In this document: positions 5,661 to 7,329 of the stretch, piece by piece
How the letters are laid out: every line of letters begins with the position of its first letter
How positions within the stretch are numbered: position 1 is the first letter of the stretch
NCBI GenBank assembly: GCA_937902905.1
Contig: CALELW010000041.1
Location: forward strand, 1 to 7,329
Source of the DNA: an uncultured Clostridium sp.
GTDB taxonomy: Bacteria; Bacillota; Clostridia; Lachnospirales; Lachnospiraceae
DNA: 7,329 nt
Direction: 5' to 3'
Program-made: the position numbers and the translations under genes
The notes under the pieces: generated by a model
Told to the model about the DNA's origin: nothing
Seen by the model: only the letters and a program-made list of their open reading frames with translations
Databases searched by the model: none

Positions 5661-7329
5661 ATGTACAAGACATTTTCAATGGAGCTTGCAGGACGTACTT
5701 TGTCAGTTGACATTGGACGTGTAGCTGCTCAGGCAAATGGCGCTGCATTTATGCGCTATGGTGATACAGTTGTCCTTTCTACGGCAACAGCATCCGAGAA
5801 ACCAAGAGAAGGAATTGATTTCTTCCCATTAAGCGTAGAATATCATGAAAAGATGTATTCCATCGGAAAGATTCCGGGAGGATTTACAAGACGTGAGGGT
5901 AAACCAAGCGATAACTCAATTTTGACTTGTCGTGTAATTGACCGCCCGATGCGTCCATTGTTCCCAAAAGATTATCGAAATGATGTAACACTGGAAAACT
6001 TAGTTATGGATGTTGACCAGGATTGTGCACCGGAACTTGTTGCTATGCTTGGTTCTGCACTTGCTACCAGTATTTCAGATATTCCATTTGATGGTCCGAC
6101 CGCAGCAACACAGGTTGGTTTGGTTGACGGTGAACTTGTTTACAATCCGACAAGCGCACAGCGTGAGGTTTCTGACTTAGCACTTACTGTTGCTTCCACA
6201 AGAGATAAAGTTATCATGATTGAAGCCGGTGCAAATGAAGTTGATGAAGCTACGATGATTCAGGCAATTTATGGTGCTCATGAGTTGAATGGACAGATTA
6301 TCGAGTTCTTCGACAAGATTGTTGCTGAATGTGGTAAAGAGAAACATGAGTATGAGCATTTTGATATTCCGGAAGATATGTGGAATGATATGGTTAATTT
6401 CATTACACCGGAAGCTATGGAAGAAGCTGTATTTACTGATGTAAAACAGGTTCGCGAAGAAAATATCCGCAGTATCAAAGACCGTTTGGAAGAGCGTTAT
6501 GCAGAGGAGCATGAGGACTGGATTTCCTTTATTGATGAGGCTGTTTATAAATTCCAGAAAGTTACAGTCCGCAAGATGATTCTGAAAGACCACAAACGTC
6601 CGGATGGCCGTGAGGTAAAACAGATTCGTCCACTTCATGCTGAAGTTGATGTACTTCCTACAGTACATGGTTCCGGTTTGTTCTCACGTGGACAGACACA
6701 GGTACTGAATGTTACAACATTGGCTCCACTTTCGGAGAAACAGAAATTAGATGGTTTGGATATTACAAAAACATCCAAGAGATATATGCATCACTACAAC
6801 TTCCCATCATGGTCCGTTGGTGAGACAAGACCATCCAGAGGACCGGGACGTCGTGAAATCGGACATGGTGCTTTGGCAGAGCGTGCATTGGTTCCTGTTC
6901 TTCCTAGCGAAGAAGAGTTTCCATATGCAATCCGTACCGTATCCGAAATTTTGGAATCCAACGGTTCTACATCCCAGGGTAGTATTTGTGCATCTACATT
7001 GTCATTGATGGCTGCCGGTGTTCCGATTAAGGCACCAGTTGCTGGTATTTCCGTTGGTTTGGTAACCGGTGATACCGATGATGATTACTTGATTTTGACA
7101 GATATTCAGGGTCTTGAAGATTTCTTCGGTGATATGGACTTTAAAGTTGCCGGTACGAAAAAAGGTATTACTGCCATCCAGATGGACATCAAGATTCATG
7201 GTTTGACAAGAGAAATCGTGGAGCAGGCTATCGCAAGAACGAGAGAAGCCCGTATTTACATCTTAGATGAAGTTATGGCAAAAGCAATTGCAGAGCCTAG
7301 AAAAGAAGTAAATGCTTACGCTCCAAAGA
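5661..7329 (+). CDS. pnp: Polynucleotide phosphorylase (PNPase), N-terminal 556 residues; 3' end outside window
   Basis: PNPase degrades RNA 3' to 5' using phosphate, releasing nucleoside diphosphates, and is a ring-shaped trimer in the cytoplasm. The frame stays open to the window edge. The first RNase PH domain covers about residues 8-145 (FFPLSVEYHEKMYSIGKIPG, FTRREG at 75-80, DRPMRPLFP at 94-102). An all-helical linker covers about 150-310. The second RNase PH domain starts near Arg313 (RPDGR) and shows FSRGQTQ at 341-347, RGPGRREIGHG, phosphate-site NGSTSQGS at 434-441, and catalytic Asp487 and Asp493 in EDFFGDMDFKVAGT, matching the E. coli pair 486/492. The KH and S1 RNA-binding domains would follow beyond residue 556. 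AAAGGAG at 5647-5653, 7 nt upstream, supports the start. RGQTQ and RGPGRRE match the Firmicute form. It has its own promoter and a hairpin leader. Confidence 0.98.
   Translation, partial: MYKTFSMELAGRTLSVDIGRVAAQANGAAFMRYGDTVVLSTATASEKPREGIDFFPLSVEYHEKMYSIGKIPGGFTRREGKPSDNSILTCRVIDRPMRPLFPKDYRNDVTLENLVMDVDQDCAPELVAMLGSALATSISDIPFDGPTAATQVGLVDGELVYNPTSAQREVSDLALTVASTRDKVIMIEAGANEVDEATMIQAIYGAHELNGQIIEFFDKIVAECGKEKHEYEHFDIPEDMWNDMVNFITPEAMEEAVFTDVKQVREENIRSIKDRLEERYAEEHEDWISFIDEAVYKFQKVTVRKMILKDHKRPDGREVKQIRPLHAEVDVLPTVHGSGLFSRGQTQVLNVTTLAPLSEKQKLDGLDITKTSKRYMHHYNFPSWSVGETRPSRGPGRREIGHGALAERALVPVLPSEEEFPYAIRTVSEILESNGSTSQGSICASTLSLMAAGVPIKAPVAGISVGLVTGDTDDDYLILTDIQGLEDFFGDMDFKVAGTKKGITAIQMDIKIHGLTREIVEQAIARTREARIYILDEVMAKAIAEPRKEVNAYAPK

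Noticed and set aside
6177..6668. Reverse-strand open frame of 163 codons within pnp
   Set aside because: It is rich in Phe, Ile, Asn and Cys, as expected from the complement of a real gene; no start signal or domain.

Overview
The window reads as a compact, all-forward-strand housekeeping block from a low-to-medium GC Firmicute, most likely a Clostridia/Lachnospiraceae-type bacterium. The reasons are strong AAGGAGG-type ribosome binding sites, codon use rich in A/T, a Firmicute-style PNPase (RGQTQ and RGPGRREIGHG motifs rather than the E. coli forms), and an ANTAR regulator next to nitrogen-metabolism genes. The taxonomic call is inference from memory of protein families, not from a search.

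Layout: (i) 1-261, the C-terminal end of an ANTAR-domain RNA-binding antitermination regulator, cut by the left edge. (ii) 273-1370 and 1385-4588, carA and carB, the two subunits of glutamine-dependent carbamoyl-phosphate synthetase. Both start 11-14 nt after the preceding stop, with Shine-Dalgarno sequences that overlap that stop, so ANTAR-carA-carB looks like one translationally coupled operon. (iii) 4592-4972, rpsO (ribosomal protein S15) with its own extended -10 promoter directly after carB and a foldable leader of about 80 nt. (iv) 4985-5032, a long hairpin that is probably the rpsO terminator. (v) 5064-5516, a Nudix hydrolase with a perfect Nudix box. (vi) 5523-5660, a promoter and a long imperfect hairpin leader, followed by pnp (polynucleotide phosphorylase) from 5661, cut by the right edge after its second RNase PH domain.

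Functionally, carAB makes carbamoyl phosphate from glutamine, bicarbonate and ATP for pyrimidines and arginine; the ANTAR protein upstream may tie nearby transcription to a nitrogen signal. rpsO and pnp are neighbours in many bacteria and are both autoregulated post-transcriptionally in E. coli. Here each has its own promoter and structured leader, and a Nudix gene sits between them.

I do not see a mobile element, CRISPR array, tRNA, rRNA or wholly new system. The least explained parts are the two structured leaders (rpsO and pnp) and the ANTAR-carAB linkage. No gene-free stretch exceeds 300 bases.
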